Part shown: piece by piece, positions 42,616-49,738 of the stretch
How positions within the stretch are numbered: the stretch's first letter is position 1
Layout: every line of letters begins with the position of its first letter
DNA from: Chthonomonadaceae bacterium
GTDB lineage: Bacteria > Armatimonadota > Chthonomonadetes > Chthonomonadales > Chthonomonadaceae
Assembly (NCBI GenBank): GCA_025054835.1
Contig: JANWZQ010000140.1
Location: 1-49,738, forward strand
DNA: 49,738 bases
Direction of reading: 5' to 3'
Program-made: the position numbers and the translations under genes
The notes under the pieces: model-generated
Databases searched by the model: none
Seen by the model: the letters and a program-made list of their open reading frames with translations, nothing else
Told to the model about the DNA's origin: nothing

Positions 42616-44270
42616 GCAACCCCCCCGGACCCCGCGCCCACACCTCGACGCAGGACACGCCCGGCACGCACCCCCAGCGGCTCCCCACCCTCCAGAGCCA
42701 CCTGACCATTCACAATCACCCACACAATCCCCTCGGGATATCGGTGTGGATCCTCGAACGTCGCCCGATCGGCAACCCGCTCCGGATCATACACCGTGAT
42801 GTCCGCAAAACACCCGGCAGCAATCCGCCCACGGTCCGTCAGCCCCAACCGTGCCGCTGGCAGGCCCGTCATGCGATGCACCGCTTCCGCCTCCGAGAGC
42901 ACCCCCTCCTCCCGTACATAGCGCCCCAGCACCCGCGGGAACGTCCCGTAAGATCTCGGATGCACCATGTCCTTCACGGTCGCCCCCTCGGGCCGCGTGG
43001 CCACCCCATCCGAACCGATCGCCGTCCAGCGATAGCGTAGAACCGTGACAATATCCCCCTCATCGATGGAAAAATTGATCGCGCTCACATGCCCTTCCGT
43101 CTCCTCGAGCAAGCCAAGCACGTAATCCATCGGATGCGCGCCAGCCTCAGCGGCCAGCTCCCGCACGCTGCGCCCCTGAATCTCCGGTCGCCCCCGACAG
43201 ATGCCAATCCGCACCCGGTCCCAGTGCGCTCCCGCACGAGCATCTTCCCACTCCGGATGCAAACGTGCCATCTCCTCCCGGATCGCCGTACGCGTCGCTG
43301 GATCTCGCAACCGGGCCACCATATCCGCATCCGAACCACGCAATGCCCACCGCGGCAATGTCTGAATTGCCAGCGCCGTCATGTACGCCGGGTACGGATA
43401 CTGATCGGTCTGCACGTCCAGACCGCGCTCCCGGGCCTCCTCGATCATCCGGAGCGTCGTGCGCACCTTCCCATGGTTCCGTTCTCCCTCGGCCTTATGG
43501 TGTGACAGCTGCACCGCAACCCCCGCCCGCTCTCCAACCCGCAACGCCTCCTGCACCGCCTCGATCAACGTATCCCCCTCATTCCGCAGATGCGTCGCGT
43601 ACAGTCCCCCACCTCCCGCAACCACCCGGCACAGAGCAACCAGCTCCTCCTCCCCCGCAAATGCCGACGGCGGATACTCCAGACCCGAGGAAAGCCCCCA
43701 GGCTCCCGCCTCCAGAGCGTCCTCCAGCACCCGTTGCATCTGCCGCAACTCCGCGGCATCCGGCGCACGGTCCGCCATGCCCATCACCCGCTTGCGCAGG
43801 GTGCCATGCCCCACCAGCGACAGCACATTGGTCCCGATCCCCTGACCCTCAACAAACTGCAGGTACTCCGCGAAATCGCCCCACACAATCTGCGCCCGAT
43901 GCGCGGCCAGCCAGCGCTGCTCCATCCCGAACACATCCGTGCGCAACGCCAGCCCCATCGACAGGCCGCAGTTGCCCACCACCTGCGTCGTCACCCCCAT
44001 GGCCACCGCGCTCGATTGCTCCGGATGGTAAGTCGCCGAGATATCCGAATGCGTATGAATGTCCAGAAAACCCGGAACCACACGCAACCCGCTGGCATCC
44101 AGCACACGCCTTGCCTGCGCCGTACTCAGATCCCCCACCGCCGTAATGCGCGCGCCACACACTCCCACATCCGCACGGAACGCCGGGCCCCCGGTTCCAT
44201 CCAGCACCGTCCCCCCGCGAAGGATCAGATCATACTCCGGTTCTGCCAAATCCCTCTCCCTCTCCACCAT
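42612..44270 (-). CDS. N-acyl-D-amino-acid deacylase (amidohydrolase)
   Basis: A 552-residue amidohydrolase-fold enzyme. The N-terminal beta domain (YDLILRGGTVLDGTGGPAF) leads to the metal motif DIHTHSDIS. Family motifs are VVGNCGLSMG, THLRNEGDTL, QLSHHKAEGERN and IGSDGVATRP, with a closing GCFADITVYDP. The family releases D-amino acids from N-acyl-D-amino acids or acts on dipeptide-like substrates; the specific one is not readable. There is no signal peptide. The SD site before the ATG at 44270 is weak. It is 25 bases downstream of uvrB on the same strand and may be cotranscribed with it, and its stop overlaps the thrS promoter. Confidence 0.9.
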   Translation of the reverse strand: MVERERDLAEPEYDLILRGGTVLDGTGGPAFRADVGVCGARITAVGDLSTAQARRVLDASGLRVVPGFLDIHTHSDISATYHPEQSSAVAMGVTTQVVGNCGLSMGLALRTDVFGMEQRWLAAHRAQIVWGDFAEYLQFVEGQGIGTNVLSLVGHGTLRKRVMGMADRAPDAAELRQMQRVLEDALEAGAWGLSSGLEYPPSAFAGEEELVALCRVVAGGGGLYATHLRNEGDTLIEAVQEALRVGERAGVAVQLSHHKAEGERNHGKVRTTLRMIEEARERGLDVQTDQYPYPAYMTALAIQTLPRWALRGSDADMVARLRDPATRTAIREEMARLHPEWEDARAGAHWDRVRIGICRGRPEIQGRSVRELAAEAGAHPMDYVLGLLEETEGHVSAINFSIDEGDIVTVLRYRWTAIGSDGVATRPEGATVKDMVHPRSYGTFPRVLGRYVREEGVLSEAEAVHRMTGLPAARLGLTDRGRIAAGCFADITVYDPERVADRATFEDPHRYPEGIVWVIVNGQVALEGGEPLGVRAGRVLRRGVGAGSGGVA

Positions 44271-44295
44271 AACACCCGGAAACCGCCAGCAAGCT

Positions 44296-46377
44296 TCACT
44301 TTCGACGACGACGTGGCCGCTCGTAGAGCGCGTTCACACGCCCCAGTCGGCTCGTGCCCTCGTTCTTCCCCACCTCCGAACGTGGCACAAGCCGGCGCAA
44401 TGCCTGTATCTCATCCCGTAACTCCGCCGCATACTCAAAGTTCAACGCGCGCGCCGCCTCCTTCATCTCCTTCTCCAGCGACGCAATCACCTCTTCCACC
44501 TGGTCCAGCGACATCTTCTCCGGAGCGCTCCGTAGCCGCTCCAGCGCACCCTCCGCACCGTACGACGCCCGCGGCTCCGCCACCAGATCCGCCTGAATCC
44601 GCTCGCGCACCGCCTTCCGCACCGTCTGCGGCGTGATCCCGTGCTCCCGGTTATAAGCCATCTGCTTCTCCCGACGCCGGTTGGTCTCCGCGATCGCCCG
44701 CTCCATACTCCCCGTCACATGGTCCGCATACAGAATGACCTGACCGTTCACATTGCGCGCAGCCCGACCGATCGTCTGGATCAAAGACGTCTCCGAACGC
44801 AGAAATCCCTCCTTATCCGCATCCAGAATGGCAACCAGCGATACCTCCGGCAAATCCAGCCCCTCACGCAACAGATTGATCCCCACCACCACATCATAAA
44901 CGCCAAGCCGTAGATCCCGCAGGATCTCTGTACGCTCCAGCGTCTTGATATCGCTGTGCAGGTAGTGCACCCGGATCTTTAGATCCTGCAAATACTCCGT
45001 CAGATCCTCGGCCATCTTCTTGGTCAACGTGGTAACCAGAACACGCTCCTCACGCTCCACCCGCCGACGAATCTCCCCGATCAGATCATCAATCTGCCCC
45101 CGGGTCGGACGCACGATCACCTCCGGATCCACCAGACCGGTTGGACGAATGATCTGCTCCACAATCTGCGCACTGTGTTGCCGCTCGTAGGGCCCCGGGG
45201 TCGCCGACACAAAAATCGCCTGCTTGACCCGGGCCTCAAACTCATGCCACTTGAGTGGCCGGTTGTCTGCCGCGCTCGGCAACCGGAAACCATACTCAAT
45301 CAATGTCTCCTTCCGCGCCCGATCCCCGTTGTACATCCCTCGCAGCTGCGGCAACGTCTGATGGCTCTCGTCCACCACCACCACAAAGTCCTCCGGGAAA
45401 TAGTCCAGCAACGTCTGCGGAGGCGTCCCGGGCGCCCGACCGTCCAGATGCCGCGAATAATTCTCAATCCCCGAACAGAAGCCCAGTTCACGCATCATCT
45501 CCAGATCAAAGCGCGTCCGCTGCTCCAGCCGCTGTGCCTCCAGCAACTTCCCCTGACGGCGAAATAACGCCACCTGCTGCTCCAGCTCCGCCTCAATCGC
45601 CTCCATCGCCCGCTTCAACCGCTCCTCCGACGTCACAAAATGCGACGCCGGAAACACCGTGATCGCGCCACGCTCCCCCAGAATCTCACCGGTCAACGGA
45701 TCCACCAGCGTGATCCGCTCCACCGTATCCCCGAAAAACTCCACACGGATAATCACCTCCTCATCCGCCGGCTGGATCTCCAGAACATCCCCGCGCACCC
45801 GGAACGTACCCCGGGTCAACCCCACCTGGTTCCGCGTGAACTGCATATCGATCAGTCGCTGCAATGCCTCCTCACGATCCACCTCCTCCCCGCGTTGAAA
45901 CCCCAGAACAATCTTCCGATACTCCTCCGGAGAACCCAGACCATAAATGCAGGAAACACTGGCCACCACAATCACATCCCGACGCTCCAGCACCGCCTGC
46001 GTCGCCGCATGACGCAAACGATCAATCTCATCGTTGATCTGAGCGTCCTTCTCAATGTACGTGTCCGTCTGCGGAATATAGGCCTCCGGCTGATAGTAGT
46101 CGTAGTAGCTCACAAAAAACTCCACCGCGTTGTGCGGAAAAAACTCCCGGAACTCCGAACAGAGCTGCGCTGCCAGCGTCTTGTTGTGCGCAATCACCAG
46201 CGCAGGACGCTGCACCCGCGCAATCGTCTGCGCAATCGTGAACGTCTTCCCCGTACCCGTCGCCCCCAGTAACGTCTGAAAACGCATCCCCGCGTTCAAA
46301 CCCTGCACCAGCATCTCAATCGCCTGCGGCTGATCCCCCGCAGGCGCATACTCCGCAACCAGCTGGAACTCGCTCAT
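44296..46377 (-). CDS. uvrB: Excinuclease ABC subunit B
   Basis: A 693-residue UvrB. Walker A is [15 protein letters not shown]. The beta-hairpin that inserts into damaged DNA is [20 protein letters not shown]. Helicase motifs include [20 protein letters not shown], then GRAARN. The C-terminal UVR motif is [20 protein letters not shown]. It takes damage from UvrA and recruits UvrC in nucleotide excision repair. GTG, GTG and ATG lie in a row at the start; I chose the ATG at 46377 because GGGGGA is six bases upstream of it, but the GTGs are close. Two TATAAT boxes precede the gene. The D-aminoacylase gene follows. Confidence 0.98.
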   Translation of the reverse strand: MSEFQLVAEYAPAGDQPQAIEMLVQGLNAGMRFQTLLGATGTGKTFTIAQTIARVQRPALVIAHNKTLAAQLCSEFREFFPHNAVEFFVSYYDYYQPEAYIPQTDTYIEKDAQINDEIDRLRHAATQAVLERRDVIVVASVSCIYGLGSPEEYRKIVLGFQRGEEVDREEALQRLIDMQFTRNQVGLTRGTFRVRGDVLEIQPADEEVIIRVEFFGDTVERITLVDPLTGEILGERGAITVFPASHFVTSEERLKRAMEAIEAELEQQVALFRRQGKLLEAQRLEQRTRFDLEMMRELGFCSGIENYSRHLDGRAPGTPPQTLLDYFPEDFVVVVDESHQTLPQLRGMYNGDRARKETLIEYGFRLPSAADNRPLKWHEFEARVKQAIFVSATPGPYERQHSAQIVEQIIRPTGLVDPEVIVRPTRGQIDDLIGEIRRRVEREERVLVTTLTKKMAEDLTEYLQDLKIRVHYLHSDIKTLERTEILRDLRLGVYDVVVGINLLREGLDLPEVSLVAILDADKEGFLRSETSLIQTIGRAARNVNGQVILYADHVTGSMERAIAETNRRREKQMAYNREHGITPQTVRKAVRERIQADLVAEPRASYGAEGALERLRSAPEKMSLDQVEEVIASLEKEMKEAARALNFEYAAELRDEIQALRRLVPRSEVGKNEGTSRLGRVNALYERPRRRRK

Positions 46378-46391
46378 CACCACTCCCCCGG

Positions 46392-46426
46392 ATTATAGTA
46401 GACAGATTATACCCTGTTTTGCACAG
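46392..46426 (-). promoter_or_regulatory. Tandem -10 boxes and CTGT/ACAG element before uvrB
   Basis: On the minus strand two TATAAT boxes lie at 46406-46411 and 46392-46397, 14 bases apart. Neither has a convincing -35. CTGT and ACAG with a five-base spacer lie at 46414-46426, just upstream of the first box. This resembles a damage-response operator, but the spacing does not match the E. coli LexA box (N8). A leader from the nearer box would be about eight bases long. Confidence 0.35.
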
Positions 46427-46517
46427 ATCCTCCGGTCATCATAGATATGCAACACAGAAAGGCAGACCGGCCGGTAGCACAGCAACACACGGTGCACGTT
46501 GCGAAAGAGCGATCCGA

Positions 46518-47624
46518 ATGATACTTTTACCTGCCGCAGAGTTGACCGAAGGCATGGTCGTTGGCCGCGAAGTCCGCGACCGCAACAATCAACTGGTCAT
46601 CCCACGAGGAGCCATCATCAACGCACAGAATCTGCGCGTCCTGCAACGGATGGACGTTCTGGTATACGTTCTGGAGGAAGGAGAAGTCATGGAGGAACCG
46701 GCGCCCGCAACCACCGGCCCGAAGGATAACGCATCCACACCCCTCCGCGCTACCTTCCTGCGAGCAACCAGCGCGTTCCAGCGGCACATGGAGATCCGGA
46801 ACATCTCCATCAAACCCGCCGAAGTAGATGAAATCGCACACACCCTGCTCACCGACCTGCAGGAACACCCCGGACGCGTCGACCTGCTCCTGCAGATCCA
46901 TGCGTGGAACGAACGCTTCTTCCAGCACGCCATCAATACCGCCATCCTTGCCGCCGTGCTGGCACGCCAGATCCACAAAAACGAGGCGCAGGGACGCATC
47001 ATGGCACTCGGAATGACCTTCCACGACTGCGGCACCCTGCTCCTGCCCCACGAAATCTTCGAAAAACAGGGCAAACTCACCGACGAGGAACGCAAAATCG
47101 CCGCCAGACACCCCCTCGTCGGCTACCTCCACGTCAAAGAAAACGGTATCCTCCCGCAGGAAGCCGCCGAAATCGTCTACCAGCACCACGAACGACCGGA
47201 CGGAAAAGGGTACCCGCAAGGGCTCACCGAAGCCCACATCACTCCTCTGGCGCGCATCGCCGCGGTCGTCGAAGCCTTCGACGCCATGACCTCCCTGCGC
47301 TCCTACGCGCGAGGATCCACACCCGAAGAAGCCATGAAAACCATCCTGAGCCAGACCGGCAAAGCCTACGACCGCGAGGCTGCGCTCGCCCTGATGCAAC
47401 ACATCACCCTCTACCCCGCAGGCACCGCCGTACGCCTCAACACCGGCGAGTGCGGACTCGTGACCGCCACCAACCCCGGATGCCCTACCCGACCCGTCGT
47501 GCGCATCTTCTTCGGCAGCGATGGACGACGCGTGCCCGCCACCGAGATCAACCTCGCCACCGACCCTGCGCGCATGATCGTTCAGTCCGCGCCCATGCTC
47601 GATGAACTGCGCGACGTCGCCTGA
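46518..47624 (+). CDS. HD-GYP domain protein (probable c-di-GMP phosphodiesterase)
   Basis: A 368-residue protein. The N-terminal about 60 residues (ILLPAAELTEGMVVGREVRD) resemble the DUF3391-like segment that often precedes HD-GYP domains. The HD-GYP part shows QHAINTAILAAVLA, TFHDCGTLLLPHEIF with the His-Asp pair (the usual Lys of HDIGK is Thr), and HHERPDGKGYPQGL, the GYP motif. Such proteins hydrolyse the second messenger c-di-GMP to pGpG or GMP. No membrane segment is seen. AAAGAG lies about nine bases before the ATG at 46518. It diverges from uvrB and ends 40 bases from hemW. Confidence 0.9.
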   Translation: MILLPAAELTEGMVVGREVRDRNNQLVIPRGAIINAQNLRVLQRMDVLVYVLEEGEVMEEPAPATTGPKDNASTPLRATFLRATSAFQRHMEIRNISIKPAEVDEIAHTLLTDLQEHPGRVDLLLQIHAWNERFFQHAINTAILAAVLARQIHKNEAQGRIMALGMTFHDCGTLLLPHEIFEKQGKLTDEERKIAARHPLVGYLHVKENGILPQEAAEIVYQHHERPDGKGYPQGLTEAHITPLARIAAVVEAFDAMTSLRSYARGSTPEEAMKTILSQTGKAYDREAALALMQHITLYPAGTAVRLNTGECGLVTATNPGCPTRPVVRIFFGSDGRRVPATEINLATDPARMIVQSAPMLDELRDVA

Positions 47625-47664
47625 ACCGACCCCGCGCTCCCGGCCAGCTCCACCACCGGCACCC

Positions 47665-48813
47665 TCACACAAAATGCAGCGCCACGCTATCCGCCAGCAA
47701 TAGCCCCCGCTCCGTCAAACGCAAACGCCCGGGATCGGGCTCCAGCAACCCCTCCACCTGCAAACGCCGGATCACATCGCCGTACACTGCCCCCACATCC
47801 ACCCCGAAACGCCGGCGCAATGCCTCCACATCCACTCCCGCCCGCAAACGCAGCCCCAGCAGGATCGTCTCACCCAGCGCAGCGCGCGCATCCAGCCTCT
47901 CCTCCTCCACCGTCAGATCCGCCCCCGCGCGTACCTTCGCCACATAACGCCCCGGCAGACGCTCCCGCTTCCACCGCCGCCCCCCCAGGTACGACACAGC
48001 CCCCGGACCGAACCCCAGATACTCCTCGTTGCGCCAGTACGTCAGATTGTGCCGGCACTCAAACCCCGGCCGCGCAAAGTTACTCACCTCATAGTGCACA
48101 TACCCGGCCCCCCGCAGCACATCAATCGCCTCGCAGTACATCGCCACCTCCGTGTCCTCATCCGGCAACACCAGCTTCCCACCCCGGTACCGCCGCTCAA
48201 AACGAGTCCCCGGCTCCAGCGTCAACGCATACAGCGAAAGATGCTCCGTCCCCAGATCCACCGCCCGCGCCAGACTGTCCCGCCACAGACCCCGCGTCTG
48301 CCCCGGCAACCGGAACATCAGATCCAGATTGACATTCGTGAAACCAGCCTCCCGGGCCATCCGCACGGCCGCCGCCGCCTCGCCCGCCGTATGAAACCGA
48401 TCCAGAGCCACCAGCAACGCATCATCGAACGCCTGCACCCCGATGCTCAACCGATTGAACCCGGCCGCACGCATCGCACCGAACTTCTCCACATCCGCCG
48501 ACCCCGGATTGGCCTCACTGCTGATCTCAGCATCCGGCAACACCGGAAAGCTATCCCGGATCGCCCCCAGCAAACGCACCAGCTGTGCACCGGAGAGAAA
48601 CGTCGGCGTGCCCCCACCGAAGAAAAGGGTCGCCACGCAACGCTCCCCGGCAAGCTCCCGCCCCGCCCGCGCAACGTCCTCACAGATCGCGTCCACTGTC
48701 GCCTGCACAATCGGAGCCCCGGACTCCTCCACATACGTATTGAAGTCACAGTAAGCGCAGTGCCGCGCGCAGAACGGAACGTGTACGTAAACCGCTAGAG
48801 TGGAGTGTGGCAT
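47665..48813 (-). CDS. hemW: Radical SAM heme chaperone HemW
   Basis: A 382-residue radical SAM protein. The [4Fe-4S] cysteines are Cys15, Cys19 and Cys22 in VPFCARHCAYCDF, matching C-x3-C-x2-C. Further HemN-family segments are TLFFGGGTPTFLSGAQL, LSIGVQAFDDALLVALDRFH and YEVSNFARPGFECRHNLTYW. It lacks the N-terminal extension of coproporphyrinogen dehydrogenase HemN, so the heme chaperone HemW is the better name. Family members bind heme and deliver it to respiratory proteins. The ATG at 48813 has no clear SD site. Confidence 0.93.
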   Translation of the reverse strand: MPHSTLAVYVHVPFCARHCAYCDFNTYVEESGAPIVQATVDAICEDVARAGRELAGERCVATLFFGGGTPTFLSGAQLVRLLGAIRDSFPVLPDAEISSEANPGSADVEKFGAMRAAGFNRLSIGVQAFDDALLVALDRFHTAGEAAAAVRMAREAGFTNVNLDLMFRLPGQTRGLWRDSLARAVDLGTEHLSLYALTLEPGTRFERRYRGGKLVLPDEDTEVAMYCEAIDVLRGAGYVHYEVSNFARPGFECRHNLTYWRNEEYLGFGPGAVSYLGGRRWKRERLPGRYVAKVRAGADLTVEEERLDARAALGETILLGLRLRAGVDVEALRRRFGVDVGAVYGDVIRRLQVEGLLEPDPGRLRLTERGLLLADSVALHFV

Positions 48814-48883
48814 GCGTCAGAACACAGGTTCCAGCTCGGCCCGCCCGCACCGGAACCGCAATGGTTTTCGCTTCCCCTGCATA

Positions 48884-49225
48884 CTACGAAACAGGAGGTT
48901 CACCCGGCGCAACATGCTTGCGCTTCTCCGCAGCACGCAGGCCACCGCGACGCCCGATCGCCGCCATATGCGCCCGATCCTGAGCCACCTTGCAGCCACC
49001 CTTCCGACCGATCGCCGCCATGTGCGCCCGATCCTGAGCCACCCGGGTTCCCCCCACATGACCGGCCTGCGCGTGCCGCTCCGGATCACCGTACCACCCC
49101 CGGCCTCGCCGCCGCGCAACCGCATCCCCGACAATCCCCTCCGACGCCGCCACGCTGTCCTGCGCCGGCACAGGAGGTAACACACCCTCCTGAGAGGACA
49201 TCCCGGCGCGTGCCTTCCTTCCCAT
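48884..49225 (-). CDS. KGG-repeat stress protein
   Basis: A 113-residue hydrophilic protein. Three KGG (stress-induced acidophilic repeat, PF10685-like) motifs are visible: QAGHVGGTRVAQDRAHMAAI, then GRKGGCKVAQDRAHMAAIG and GRRGGLRAAEKRKHV. KGG proteins are induced by drought, acid or stationary phase in several bacteria and conidia of fungi; the molecular job is unknown. AGGAG lies eight bases before the ATG. A longer frame adds six residues. An ECF-type promoter candidate lies about 50 bases upstream. Two of the repeats are nearly identical in DNA (period 54 bases), suggesting recent duplication. Confidence 0.88.
   Translation of the reverse strand: MGRKARAGMSSQEGVLPPVPAQDSVAASEGIVGDAVARRRGRGWYGDPERHAQAGHVGGTRVAQDRAHMAAIGRKGGCKVAQDRAHMAAIGRRGGLRAAEKRKHVAPGEPPVS
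48955..49043 (-). repeat. 54-base in-frame tandem duplication within the KGG gene
   Basis: A 35-base segment at 48955-48989 recurs at 49009-49043 with one mismatch, giving a period of 54 bases or 18 residues. It encodes two successive KGG units. The near identity at DNA level points to recent repeat expansion. Confidence 0.8.
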
Positions 49226-49277
49226 ACTGCGTTCTCCTCTCACACAACCCGAAAACAGAAAGACCTTCCCGAATACC

Positions 49278-49306
49278 TAGACGTTACAGGCAACAACGCC
49301 GGTTCC
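49278..49306 (-). promoter_or_regulatory. ECF-type promoter candidate, KGG gene
   Basis: On the minus strand GGAACC (49301-49306) and CGTCTA (49278-49283) are separated by 17 bases, close to the GGAAC/CGTC pattern used by ECF sigma factors. The start would fall near 49270, leaving a 45-base leader to an ATG with a good SD site. Confidence 0.4.
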
Positions 49307-49458
49307 TGCATTTCCAAAATTAAATTTTGTTAATTTGATTCAAACCAGCGTCCCCCACCGCGCCCACCCGCGCAGAGGTTTTCCGTACCCCTCCGGCGTA
49401 ATAATAGAGACATCACAACCGCACAACCGCCCCGGAACCTGTACAGGGGGGAATACCT

Positions 49459-49738
49459 ATGAAACGCACCACCATGGCCCTGATCCTCGGCGCCTGCCTC
49501 GCCACCCCGGTCGGATACTACACCTACCACCGGATCCAGACCGCACCCCACAACACGTTCCCGAACTGGCCCCCCGACACCGCCACCATCCTGCGCCATC
49601 TCGACACACACGCCCCCATCAGTCCCGACGGGAAAAACCACGCCAGACGCGAGGCCCTCTACGCCGACCTGTTCAAAAACCGCTACCGCCGACACCAGCC
49701 CCAGATCGCAGTCGGCATGCGCATCCTCCCCGGCCGAC
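49459..49738 (+). CDS. Unrecognised exported or membrane-anchored protein (partial)
   Basis: The frame opens at an ATG with AGGGGGG eight bases upstream and runs off the window after 93 codons. The start MKRTTMALILGACLATPVGY looks like a signal peptide or single membrane anchor. The rest visible is hydrophilic with many Pro, His and Arg (WPPDTATILRHLDTHAP; KNRYRRHQPQ). No family is recognised. The coding strand is very rich in C (28 C against 10 G in bases 49501-49560), in line with the local strand skew. Confidence 0.7.
   Translation, partial: MKRTTMALILGACLATPVGYYTYHRIQTAPHNTFPNWPPDTATILRHLDTHAPISPDGKNHARREALYADLFKNRYRRHQPQIAVGMRILPGR

Noticed and set aside
1-49738. CRISPR arrays, insertion sequences or phage genes
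   Set aside because: No regularly spaced repeats, transposase, integrase or terminal inverted repeat pairs were seen; the only short tandem repeats are the KGG duplication and small operator-like pairs.

Overview
The window is a chromosomal segment of a GC-rich bacterium. It is densely packed with housekeeping genes and shows no phage genes, insertion sequences or CRISPR arrays. Two lipoprotein signals and an LptC/LptA-like protein indicate an outer membrane. GTG and TTG starts with clear Shine-Dalgarno (SD) sites are common, and several promoters match the sigma-70 pattern. The mix of rpmE next to a DUF1385 gene, SLH-like and sialidase/sulfatase/ThuA-type proteins and diderm envelope genes would fit Armatimonadota or a related diderm lineage. 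That placement is inference with low confidence, because no 16S or other diagnostic marker lies in the window.

Layout. 0-4.2 kb: end of an FAD-linked oxidase, a TPR protein, a glycine-rich lipoprotein, an LptC/LptA-like envelope gene and a phosphodiesterase. 4.2-8.3 kb: a phosphoribosyltransferase divergent from a 2-keto-3-deoxygluconate-type kinase, then three overlapping genes: low-molecular-weight phosphatase, fructosamine kinase and a LuxR-type regulator. 8.3-12 kb: lon and a SAM hydroxide adenosyltransferase. 12-16.4 kb: a possible regulatory island with an unusual ECF sigma factor, an unrecognised protein and an XRE-TPR regulator. 16.4-22.6 kb: sialate O-acetylesterase, hflX, an alpha/beta hydrolase, DUF1385-rpmE, tRNA-Pro(GGG) and a DsbA-like protein. 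22.7-30.2 kb: a secreted FAD oxidoreductase, purL, purF and a GNAT protein. 30.2-38.3 kb: two divergent carbohydrate gene groups (MFS transporter, sialidase, Gfo/Idh dehydrogenase and PfkB kinase on one strand; sulfatase, ThuA lipoprotein and NAD-dependent epimerase/dehydrogenase on the other). 38.4-49.7 kb: acyl-CoA ligase, a small LuxR-type protein, thrS, D-aminoacylase, uvrB, an HD-GYP protein, hemW, a KGG stress protein and the start of an unrecognised exported protein.

How the genes may work together. The phosphatase/fructosamine kinase pair fits repair of glycated proteins. The 30-38 kb groups look like import and stepwise breakdown of decorated glycans. purL and purF are two steps of purine synthesis. 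The best candidates for undescribed biology are: a purL promoter that appears to fire straight into an intrinsic terminator; a LuxR-type regulator that has lost its phosphorylation site, attached to the deglycation genes; the ECF sigma/unknown/XRE-TPR island; and an ECF-type promoter candidate before the KGG stress gene. The plus strand also becomes strongly C-rich toward the right end whatever the gene orientation, which points to replication-linked skew.
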